NCBI GenBank assembly: GCA_013813675.1
Contig: JACCRH010000136.1
Location: 1-5,635, forward strand
Origin: Gemmatimonadales bacterium
GTDB lineage: Bacteria; Gemmatimonadota; Gemmatimonadetes; Gemmatimonadales; GWC2-71-9
Reading direction: 5' to 3'
DNA length: 5,635 nucleotides
Made by a program: the position numbers and the translations under genes. A model generated the notes under the pieces. It was not told the DNA's origin. It did not search any database and was given only the letters and a program-made list of their open reading frames with translations. The first letter of the stretch is position 1, and every line of letters begins with the position of its first letter. Positions 1-4,851 of this stretch are shown in pieces.

Positions 1-1
1 C

Positions 2-1558
2 CTTTCCGCCCAAAGCGCCACCGACTCCGGTCCCGCGCAGCCGTCGGATCCGGGGGTGATTCGCGCCATCCAGCTGGAGCGGCGCGACATCTTCGACCCG
101 CAGGAGAACGGCTGGCTCGCCCGAGTGGCCAACGCGCTCCACTTCGAGACCCGGGCGCCGACCGTGCGGCGGGAGCTGCTCTTCGAGGTGGGGCAGCCGT
201 ACGATTCGGCGCGGGTCGCCGAATCGGAGCGCAACCTCCGCGCGCTCCGCGTCTTCCGGAAAGTCCAGATCGATTCGGTGCAGACCGACTCGGGCATCGT
301 GATGAAGGTGCTCACCAAGGACGGCTGGAGCACCCGGGCCGATTGGCGCTTCCGCAGCGCCGGAGGCGAGGTCGAGTTCACCATCGGGATGGTGGAGGAC
401 AACCTGCTGGGCACCGCCTCGTCGGCGTCGGTCCGCTACCGGAAGACGCCCGACCGCTCCACCGTGGCGCTCGGTTTCCGCCGGCCCCGGCTCTTCGCGG
501 GGCAGGTGGGGCTCACACTGGGCTACGAGAACCGGTCGGACGGACGGCTCAACCTGCTGGTGCTGGACCAGCCGTTCTATTCGCTCACCTCGCCCCACGG
601 CTTCCGCTTCGAGGCGGAAGACCGGGACGAGCGGGTGCTGCGCTTCTTCGACGGCAGCGCCGACCCGCGGGACACGCTCTCCCGCCGCTACACCCTGGCG
701 CGAGGGTCGGCCGCCTGGGCGCTCAGGGGCTCCTCGGAGGGATTCCTGCGGCTGGGGGTTCAGGCCCAGGTGCGGCGTGACGACTTCCTTCCCGAGGGAG
801 CGGGTGTCTCCTTTCCCAGCTCGGTCACCGGCGCCTTCGGGCCGTACCTGGTCTGGAACCGGGCCCGGTTTCTGGTCACCCGCGGAGTCGCCGGCTTCGC
901 CCGGGAAGAGGACGTCGATCTTGGGATGACGCTGCGGGCCGGGTTCAACCTGGCGCCGCGCGCCTTCGGCTACCAGCGGAACGGCGTCGCGCCGCTGGTG
1001 GCGGCCCGGCTCGGGGCCGGGATCCCCGGCGGCTTCGGCTACCTGGAGGGGCTGGCCGGCGGAATGTTCACCTCGGCCGGCCTCGATTCCGGGGTGGTGG
1101 AGCTGGCCGCGACCGGGGTGATGCAGCCGGTTCGCGGACACGTTGCCGTGGTCCACGTCGAGACCGGCTGGATCGAGAACCCGCTTCCCGGATCCGAGTT
1201 CGACCTGGGCCTGGGCAACGGTCCCCGCGCGTTCCGGAGCCACGCCTTCACCGGCGACCGCACCGTCTTCGCGACGGCGGAGTACCGGGTCACCGTGGCG
1301 GATGACTTCCTCGGGCTGGTGGGGCTGGGTATCGCGGGTTTCGTGGACCACGGCGGGGCGTGGTATGCCGGCTCGCCCCGCCGCCTCGGCTGGGACGCAG
1401 GGGTCGGCCTTCGCCTGGGGGCGAGCCGCGCGTCCGACACCGAGGCGCTGCGATTCGATCTGGCGCGCCGCTTCGGCAACGACGCGCAGGACGGCGGCTG
1501 GGTGGTGACAGTGGGGAAGGGGTTCGTCTTCTCCCCGGTCGGCAAACGGGCGCTCTAG
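2..1558 (+). CDS. BamA/TamA-like outer-membrane protein: one POTRA domain plus beta-barrel (5' partial)
   Basis: The frame is open to the left edge, so the gene starts upstream. The GTG at 56 is probably an internal valine. The first visible residues read LSAQSA then TDSG, which look like the end of a signal peptide with a signal peptidase I site. Bases about 56-322 encode a POTRA-like domain, with VRRELLFEVGQPYD followed by ARVAESERNLRALRVFRKV, the usual helix-strand pattern of BamA/TamA/ShlB POTRAs. From about base 323 the protein alternates polar and hydrophobic residues in strands, starting with a DNLLGTA motif typical of the first barrel strands. It ends with an aromatic strand (VVTVGKGFVF) and a short basic tail. 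With one POTRA it is too small for canonical BamA, which has five, so I assign no symbol. Proteins of this type sit in the outer membrane and insert or export proteins or lipids; the substrate is unknown. The stop codon touches the stop of the opposing small ORF. Confidence 0.85.
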   Translation, partial: LSAQSATDSGPAQPSDPGVIRAIQLERRDIFDPQENGWLARVANALHFETRAPTVRRELLFEVGQPYDSARVAESERNLRALRVFRKVQIDSVQTDSGIVMKVLTKDGWSTRADWRFRSAGGEVEFTIGMVEDNLLGTASSASVRYRKTPDRSTVALGFRRPRLFAGQVGLTLGYENRSDGRLNLLVLDQPFYSLTSPHGFRFEAEDRDERVLRFFDGSADPRDTLSRRYTLARGSAAWALRGSSEGFLRLGVQAQVRRDDFLPEGAGVSFPSSVTGAFGPYLVWNRARFLVTRGVAGFAREEDVDLGMTLRAGFNLAPRAFGYQRNGVAPLVAARLGAGIPGGFGYLEGLAGGMFTSAGLDSGVVELAATGVMQPVRGHVAVVHVETGWIENPLPGSEFDLGLGNGPRAFRSHAFTGDRTVFATAEYRVTVADDFLGLVGLGIAGFVDHGGAWYAGSPRRLGWDAGVGLRLGASRASDTEALRFDLARRFGNDAQDGGWVVTVGKGFVFSPVGKRAL

Positions 1559-1678
1559 CTAGATCGCGACGTAGCGGCTCAGGATCACCAGGGCCGCGAT
1601 GACGGCGAGAATCAGGAGCGCCAGCGCGAGCACCGTGATGCCGCGGCGGCGAACATTGGAGTGGAGGAATCGGCTCAT
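1559..1678 (-). CDS. 39-aa single-span membrane microprotein (hypothetical)
   Basis: The reverse strand encodes 39 residues from ATG (complement of 1676-1678) to TAG (complement of 1559-1561). The N-terminus MSRFLHSNVRRRG is polar and basic. Residues 14-33 are one uninterrupted hydrophobic segment (ITVLALALLI, then LAVIAALVIL), and the tail is SRYVAI. The basic N-terminus before the helix predicts an N-in, C-out inner-membrane orientation by the positive-inside rule. About 35 of 39 codons end in G or C, as in the real genes here. The stop abuts the barrel gene's stop with no gap, and a TACAAT box lies 6 nt before the ATG, which fits a leaderless mRNA. I do not recognise the family. It could instead be a chance ORF opposite the PAP2 5' region, but hydrophobicity, codon bias and packing together favour a real gene. 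No Shine-Dalgarno sequence is seen. Confidence 0.6.
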   Translation of the reverse strand: MSRFLHSNVRRRGITVLALALLILAVIAALVILSRYVAI

Positions 1679-1684
1679 GGCCAC

Positions 1685-1690
1685 ATTGTA
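1685..1690 (-). promoter_or_regulatory. Putative -10 box (TACAAT) for a leaderless transcript of the 39-aa ORF
   Basis: The reverse strand reads TACAAT, five of six matches to TATAAT, and its last base lies six nucleotides before the ATG. That places transcription initiation at or next to the start codon, the known layout of leaderless promoters in several phyla. The expected -35 position is weak (TGTGCC at 17-nt spacing), so the call rests on the -10 box and its distance from the ATG. Confidence 0.4.
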
Positions 1691-1696
1691 GCGCCG

Positions 1697-2398
1697 ATGG
1701 GCGCCGAGGCACATCCCCCCGAGTCACCGGCGGTCGAGCCGGGAAGCGGCCGAATGATCGGCACGGCGCTCGCCGCCGGGCTGCTCGGCGCCGCGCTGGC
1801 GCTCACGCTGTTCATCTGGCTGGGCTACCAGGTTCGCACCGGCGAGCCCACCGGGTTCGATCTGACGGTGCGGGCGGCGGTCCGCTCCTGGGAATCGGCG
1901 GGCGTGAGCCGGGTCATGTGGGGCGCCAGCGTCTTCGGGGCGCCGGTCCGGCTGTTGCCGCTCGGGCTGCTCGCGGCCGCGGCGTTCGCGCTGCGGGGAT
2001 GGCGGAGGGGGGCCTGGCTGGTGGTGGTGACCATAACCGGCGCCATCGTGCTCGACGTGGGGCTCAAGACCTTGTTCGCCCGGGCCCGGCCGGAGGCCTT
2101 CTTCGACTACTATCCCGCCCCCACCTCGTACAGCTTCCCCAGCGGACACGCGCTGGTGGCTACCTGTTTCTTCGGTGGCATCGCGGTGCTGCTCTCCCAT
2201 CGGCTGCAGACGCGGCTGGCGCAGGTCCTGGTGTGGGTCGTGGCGCTGGTGCTCATCGTTCTGATCGGGGGCTCGCGAGTCTATCTGGGGGTGCACTACC
2301 CCACGGACGTGCTCGGCGGCTTTGCCGTGGGCACGGTGTGGGTGGCCTCGGTCGCCCTCGGCGACCGCCTGGCCGAGCGGCGGCGCCGGCGGGCCTGA
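1697..2398 (+). CDS. PAP2-family membrane phosphatase
   Basis: This is an integral membrane acid phosphatase of the PAP2 (type 2 phosphatidic acid phosphatase) superfamily. Numbered from the ATG at 1697, it shows the three-part signature: K124-x6-R131-P132, P148-S-G-H151, and S193-R194-x5-H200-x3-D204. H200 is the expected nucleophile and H151 the acid/base. Six hydrophobic segments lie near 21-44, 82-101, 106-123, 151-168, 175-193 and 205-222, the usual six-span core. The C-terminus is a run of arginines, probably cytoplasmic. Family members remove phosphate from undecaprenyl diphosphate, phosphatidic acid, phosphatidylglycerophosphate or similar lipids; motifs alone do not identify the substrate. 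The start is uncertain. GTG 1661 would overlap the antisense 39-aa ORF. ATG 1754 has GGGAAG at 1741-1746 and marks where G/C third-position bias becomes strong, but it leaves almost nothing before the first helix. ATG 1697 is a compromise. Confidence 0.9.
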   Translation: MGAEAHPPESPAVEPGSGRMIGTALAAGLLGAALALTLFIWLGYQVRTGEPTGFDLTVRAAVRSWESAGVSRVMWGASVFGAPVRLLPLGLLAAAAFALRGWRRGAWLVVVTITGAIVLDVGLKTLFARARPEAFFDYYPAPTSYSFPSGHALVATCFFGGIAVLLSHRLQTRLAQVLVWVVALVLIVLIGGSRVYLGVHYPTDVLGGFAVGTVWVASVALGDRLAERRRRRA

Positions 2399-2402
2399 TC
2401 CG

Positions 2403-2434
2403 GGCGCGCCTTGCCAAGGGCGGCCCGGCCGGGC
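2403..2434. repeat. Cluster of three short palindromes after the PAP2 stop
   Basis: Three perfect palindromes follow closely: GGCGCGCC at 2403-2410, CCTTGCCAAGG at 2409-2419 and GCCCGGCCGGGC at 2423-2434, then ATTCTT. The last one can form only a 4-bp stem with a GGCC loop, and there is no real T-tract, so this is at best a weak terminator for the PAP2 transcript. High GC makes some of these palindromes likely by chance. Confidence 0.35.
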
Positions 2435-2495
2435 ATTCTTCAAGCTCTCTCCCAGGCGGCCGAGTCCCACGGTCAGGGCCGGTCAACGCTCGCCG

Positions 2496-2530
2496 GTCGT
2501 AGTTGACCCCCGGGAACCTTCCTCTACGAC
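2496..2530. repeat. 7-bp inverted repeat enclosing the putative radical SAM promoter
   Basis: GTCGTAG at 2496-2502 is exactly complementary to CTACGAC at 2524-2530, with a 21-nt spacer. The left arm ends immediately before the candidate -35 box and the right arm contains the candidate -10 box. That position would suit a dimeric regulator's operator. The upstream end would not be transcribed, so it is not an RNA leader hairpin for this start site. Function is inferred from placement only. Confidence 0.4.
2503..2530 (+). promoter_or_regulatory. Putative sigma-70-type promoter for the radical SAM gene
   Basis: TTGACC at 2503-2508 matches five of six bases of the -35 consensus TTGACA. After 16 nt comes TACGAC at 2525-2530, a weak -10 with three of six matches. 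Transcription would start near 2537 and give a leader of about 50 nt before the ATG at 2588. The strong -35 and sensible distance support it; the poor -10 limits confidence and would fit an activator-dependent promoter. Confidence 0.4.
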
Positions 2531-2576
2531 AGCCGGTTCCGGCGCTCCCCACGCCGAGTTGGCGAGTTCCCTCCAC

Positions 2577-2581
2577 GAGGA
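2577..2581 (+). promoter_or_regulatory. Ribosome binding site (GAGGA) for the radical SAM gene
   Basis: GAGGA ends 6 nt before the ATG at 2588, a standard Shine-Dalgarno spacing. It fixes that ATG as the start. Confidence 0.65.
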
Positions 2582-2587
2582 TTCTGC

Positions 2588-4138
2588 ATGCGCCGACTCC
2601 GCATAGGCGTGCTTGACTTGGTCACGAAGGCCCCCAACCGATCGCTATATGCCCGTCTGATGCACGCCAATCTGGCCAGCATCATGCCCCAGATCATCAG
2701 CGTCTGGTGCGAGCAGGAAGGACACGACGTCCACCTGGTCTGCTACACCGGACTGGAGGATCTGCTGGAGGAGCTGCCGGCGGATCTGGACGTGCTGTTC
2801 GTCGGGGCCTTCACCCAGTCGGCGCAGCTGGCCTACGCGCTGAGCAATCTGTTCCGCCGGCGGGGCGCGGTCACCGTGTTGGGCGGCCCGCACGCGCGCT
2901 GCTATCCGGAGGACGCGCGGAAGTATTTCGACTACGTGCTCGGCTTCACCGACCGCGAGGTGGTGGCCGACGTGCTGCGGGACGTGGGGCCGCACCGGCC
3001 CATGGGGGTCCACCTGGTGGCGGCGCGGCAGCCGAGCGACCTCCCGACGCTGCAGGAGCGCTGGAAGTTCGTGGCTCCCACGCTGGCCAAGGCGCCCACC
3101 ATCAAGATCGTGCCGATGATCGGCAGCCTGGGGTGTCCCTACACCTGCAGCTTCTGCATCGACTCGACGGTGGACTACCAGCCGCTGAGCTTTCCCCAGC
3201 TCCGGGCCGACCTCGCCTTCCTGCTCACCAAGATGAAGAACCCGATCGTGGGGTGGCACGACCCCAACTTCGGGGTGCGCTTCGACGACTACATGGAAGC
3301 GGTGGAGCAGGCGGTGCCGCGGGGCAGCATGCGGCACATCGCCGAGAGCAGCCTCTCGCTGCTCGGGGAGCCTCACCTCAAGCGGCTCAAGGCCAACAAC
3401 TTCCAGGCGATTCTACCGGGGATCGAGTCGTGGTACGACCTGGGGAACAAGTCCAAGACCCGGCGCACCGGGATGGACAAGGTCCAGCAGGTGTCGGATC
3501 ACGTCAACATGATCCTCCGCTACATCCCCTACATTCAGACCAACTTCGTGATGGGTCTCGACGGCGACATGGGACCGGAGCCGTTCGAGCTGACCAAGAA
3601 GTTCATCGATCTTTCGCCGGGCGCCTTCCCGGCCTACTCCCTGCTCTCGGCCTTCGGGCGCGCGGCCCCGCTCAATCTGGAGTACCAGCGCGCCGGCCGG
3701 GTGCTGCCGTTCCCGTTCCACTTCCTCAACAACAACCACGCGATGAACGTCCGGCCCAAGAACTACAGTTGGCCGGATTTCTACGACCACCTGGTGGACG
3801 TGACCCGGTATTCGTTCTCCTGGAAGGCGATCGGCCGCCGCATCGGGGCGACCCAGAACATGATCCCCAAATGGATGAACGTGGTCCGCGCGGTGTCGAC
3901 TGAGGGGTTCGGCCGGATCAAGTATCAGACGGAGATGCGCCGCCGGCTGGACACCGACCGCGAGCTCCGGGCGTTCTTCGAGCGGGAGACCGACGAGATC
4001 CCGACTTTCTATCGGGAGCGGATCCGGCAGGATCTGGGACCACTCTACCAGTACCTGCCGGAGGGGGCGATTGTGCACGACCCCAACGCCTACCTCAACT
4101 CACAGCCCGCGCCCGAGCTGTTGACTGTGGCGCGGTAG
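2588..4138 (+). CDS. Radical SAM protein with cobalamin-binding-like N-terminal domain, function unknown
   Basis: This is a 516-residue cytoplasmic enzyme. Residues about 1-145 look like the Rossmann-type B12-binding domain found before many radical SAM domains, with EGHDVHLV at 44-51, DVLFVGAF at 68-75 and VLGGPH at 97-102. The radical SAM core follows at about 172-370. Its CxxxCxxC motif, C183-PYT-C187-SF-C190, ligates the 4Fe-4S cluster that cleaves S-adenosylmethionine. GIES at 278-281 and TNFVMGLDGD at 318-327 fit later barrel strands. The last ~145 residues are a distinct C-terminal region with NNNHAMNV at 381-388 and many charged and aromatic residues. No second cysteine cluster (SPASM-type) is present. 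Relatives with this architecture include methyltransferases and ring-forming enzymes such as BchE and the hopanoid methylase HpnP, but the N-terminus (MHANLASIMPQII at 25-37) and the GFTD at 119-122, where such enzymes usually have a GE-rich motif, differ from the classes I know. It stands alone with its own putative promoter, so neighbours give no substrate. Domain call is firm; reaction unknown. Confidence 0.88.
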   Translation: MRRLRIGVLDLVTKAPNRSLYARLMHANLASIMPQIISVWCEQEGHDVHLVCYTGLEDLLEELPADLDVLFVGAFTQSAQLAYALSNLFRRRGAVTVLGGPHARCYPEDARKYFDYVLGFTDREVVADVLRDVGPHRPMGVHLVAARQPSDLPTLQERWKFVAPTLAKAPTIKIVPMIGSLGCPYTCSFCIDSTVDYQPLSFPQLRADLAFLLTKMKNPIVGWHDPNFGVRFDDYMEAVEQAVPRGSMRHIAESSLSLLGEPHLKRLKANNFQAILPGIESWYDLGNKSKTRRTGMDKVQQVSDHVNMILRYIPYIQTNFVMGLDGDMGPEPFELTKKFIDLSPGAFPAYSLLSAFGRAAPLNLEYQRAGRVLPFPFHFLNNNHAMNVRPKNYSWPDFYDHLVDVTRYSFSWKAIGRRIGATQNMIPKWMNVVRAVSTEGFGRIKYQTEMRRRLDTDRELRAFFERETDEIPTFYRERIRQDLGPLYQYLPEGAIVHDPNAYLNSQPAPELLTVAR

Positions 4139-4264
4139 GGGGCGTCTTGTCCTCCTTCGCTGCGCTTAGTGACACACCGGGGCATGGTGCGCCACCCGAC
4201 ATCTCTGTCAACTCGAAGTCTGCTGCCGGCCTGGTTATTCGACAGACGGCAGGTGCGATAGACC
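4139..4264. other. Convergent intergenic gap without a clear intrinsic terminator
   Basis: This 126-nt gap separates the ends of the radical SAM gene (+) and the 84-aa ORF (-). It contains no convincing ORF and no GC hairpin followed by a T-tract on either strand. It does hold several short inverted repeats, including GACCTCAGGTC at 4261-4271, which overlaps the stop codon of the reverse-strand ORF. Confidence 0.5.
4204..4252. repeat. Two interleaved 6-bp inverted repeats
   Basis: TCTGTC at 4204-4209 pairs perfectly with GACAGA at 4241-4246, and CTGCCG at 4223-4228 pairs perfectly with CGGCAG at 4247-4252. The two pairings interleave, and their 3' arms are directly adjacent, so an RNA from either strand could form one hairpin or a pseudoknot-like fold. 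This might act as a 3'-end structure for the converging transcripts. Stems are short, so chance is possible. Confidence 0.3.
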
Positions 4265-4519
4265 TCAGGTCCGATTCAAATCGGCCGTCCGGGTGCGGGC
4301 GTCGGCCTCGGCCTTGTCGCGCCGGGTGCCGCCGCGGAACTCGAAGTGCTCCTCGCTCATGAGACGCTCGCCCTCGGGCAGCGCCGGCGCGGTCAGGTGC
4401 CAGAGCAGGAGCTGCCGGCCGATGGCGGTGGCTGGCTGCCAGGTGCCCGGCTCGAGAGCGGGGTAGAGCGAGGCGTACTGGGGCCGGAGCCGTGCCTCAC
4501 GAATGGTGGTGTTTTCCAT
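4265..4519 (-). CDS. 84-aa conserved-looking hypothetical protein
   Basis: The reverse strand encodes 84 residues from ATG (complement of 4517-4519) to TGA (complement of 4265-4267). Only about nine codons end in A or T, matching the neighbouring genes. The same frame stays open upstream to 4891, but that stretch loses the codon bias and protein-like composition, so I place the start at 4519. The protein begins MENTTIREARLRPQYASLYP, continues LEPGTWQPATAIGRQLLLW and contains SEEHFEFRGGTRR at 55-67, ending in a charged tail. There is no signal peptide, membrane segment or cysteine; it is probably cytoplasmic. The pattern RLRP..A.LYP..EPG.W, then HFEFRGG, recalls short uncharacterised proteins I associate with Gemmatimonadota, but this is from memory and unverified. 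No function can be given. The Shine-Dalgarno is weak, and a small hairpin with arms CTCAA at 4523-4527 and TTGAG at 4535-4539 lies just upstream of the start. Confidence 0.7.
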   Translation of the reverse strand: MENTTIREARLRPQYASLYPALEPGTWQPATAIGRQLLLWHLTAPALPEGERLMSEEHFEFRGGTRRDKAEADARTRTADLNRT

Positions 4520-4617
4520 GGTTCTCAAGCCTCGGTTGAGGATCCGCCGCGAACTTGTGGCCGATGGCTGTTCCACGCAAGTGCGCCGCCCATCGCGCAA
4601 CGCTCGCCTGCACCTGT

Positions 4618-4638
4618 GGCCGCAATACTGTCGCGGCC
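4618..4638. repeat. Perfect 6-bp hairpin with 9-nt loop
   Basis: GGCCGC at 4618-4623 and GCGGCC at 4633-4638 are exact complements around the loop AATACTGTC. The AT-richer loop on an all-GC stem stands out from its surroundings. There is no following T-tract on either strand, so it is not a standard terminator; it may be an operator or RNA structure in the divergent region. Confidence 0.35.
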
Positions 4639-4730
4639 GATCCACTTGCCACACGCTGCTCTTCGAGATCCTCTGAGCTACATCGCGCTCCGACTGGACG
4701 TTGCCTTCACCGGGTGAGGGCTTACTGCCC

Positions 4731-4746
4731 TGGCGCGCAAACTGCT
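4731..4746 (+). promoter_or_regulatory. Sigma-54-like promoter match upstream of the RCC1 lipoprotein gene
   Basis: TGGCGCGCAAACTGCT matches the -24/-12 consensus TGGCACG-N4-TTGCW at 10 of 12 defined positions, including the essential GG and GC with the required spacing. Transcription would start near 4757, giving a leader of about 95 nt. A match of this quality can occur by chance in GC-rich DNA, and the window shows no enhancer-binding regulator, so this is tentative. Confidence 0.25.
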
Positions 4747-4838
4747 GCACTCCTATGCACCCCCTGAGATCCACCCCACCAAGCCCGAGCACTTGAGATT
4801 CCCTGACAGTGGTCGGGCAGGGTGGCTGCTTGTCAAAT

Positions 4839-4844
4839 GGAGAG
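4839..4844 (+). promoter_or_regulatory. Shine-Dalgarno (GGAGAG) that selects GTG 4852
   Basis: GGAGAG ends 7 nt before the in-frame GTG at 4852, an optimal spacing. The alternative ATG at 4837 has only a poorly spaced AGGG at 4819-4822. This site is the main reason for preferring the GTG start of the lipoprotein. Confidence 0.5.
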
Positions 4845-4851
4845 TGTTCCC

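Larger units (their letters stand above)
4520..4851. other. Divergent non-coding region between the 84-aa ORF and the RCC1 lipoprotein gene
   Basis: About 330 nt lie between two divergent genes. ORFs crossing it lack third-position G/C bias and resemble no protein, so I treat it as non-coding. It contains three small hairpin-capable repeats: CTCAA/TTGAG at 4523-4539, TGCGC/GCGCA at 4582-4599 and GGCCGC/GCGGCC at 4618-4638. It also has a sigma-54-like match at 4731-4746. I found no convincing sigma-70 promoter for the reverse-strand gene. A small RNA or a regulatory leader is possible but unproven. Confidence 0.45.

Noticed and set aside
2423..2440. GCCCGGCCGGGC followed by ATTCTT as an intrinsic terminator for PAP2.
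   Set aside because: The stem can be only 4 bp with a loop and there is no uninterrupted T-tract, so I list it only as a palindrome.
2726..2743. DVHLVC in the radical SAM N-terminal domain looks like the cobalamin DxHxxG motif.
   Set aside because: The glycine is replaced by cysteine, and the segment sits in the second strand position, not in the cobalamin-ligand loop; many cobalamin-type radical SAM enzymes lack this motif anyway.
2645..3376. A 243-aa reverse-strand open frame inside the radical SAM gene.
   Set aside because: It is rich in His, Arg and Gln and resembles no family; it is an antisense shadow of GC-biased codons.
4265..4300. The reverse frame reads RTRTADL, a phrase common in spurious ORFs antisense to tRNAs, and the + strand has TTCAAAT resembling a T-loop.
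   Set aside because: The five bases on each side of TTCAAAT do not pair as a T-stem, and no D arm, anticodon arm or acceptor stem can be drawn. The local palindrome CCGATTCAAATCGG explains the resemblance.
4640..4700. The reverse strand contains GATGTAGCTCAGAGG, which resembles the 5' end and D arm of a tRNA.
   Set aside because: The D loop would be too long, and no anticodon stem, T arm or matching acceptor 3' strand follows.
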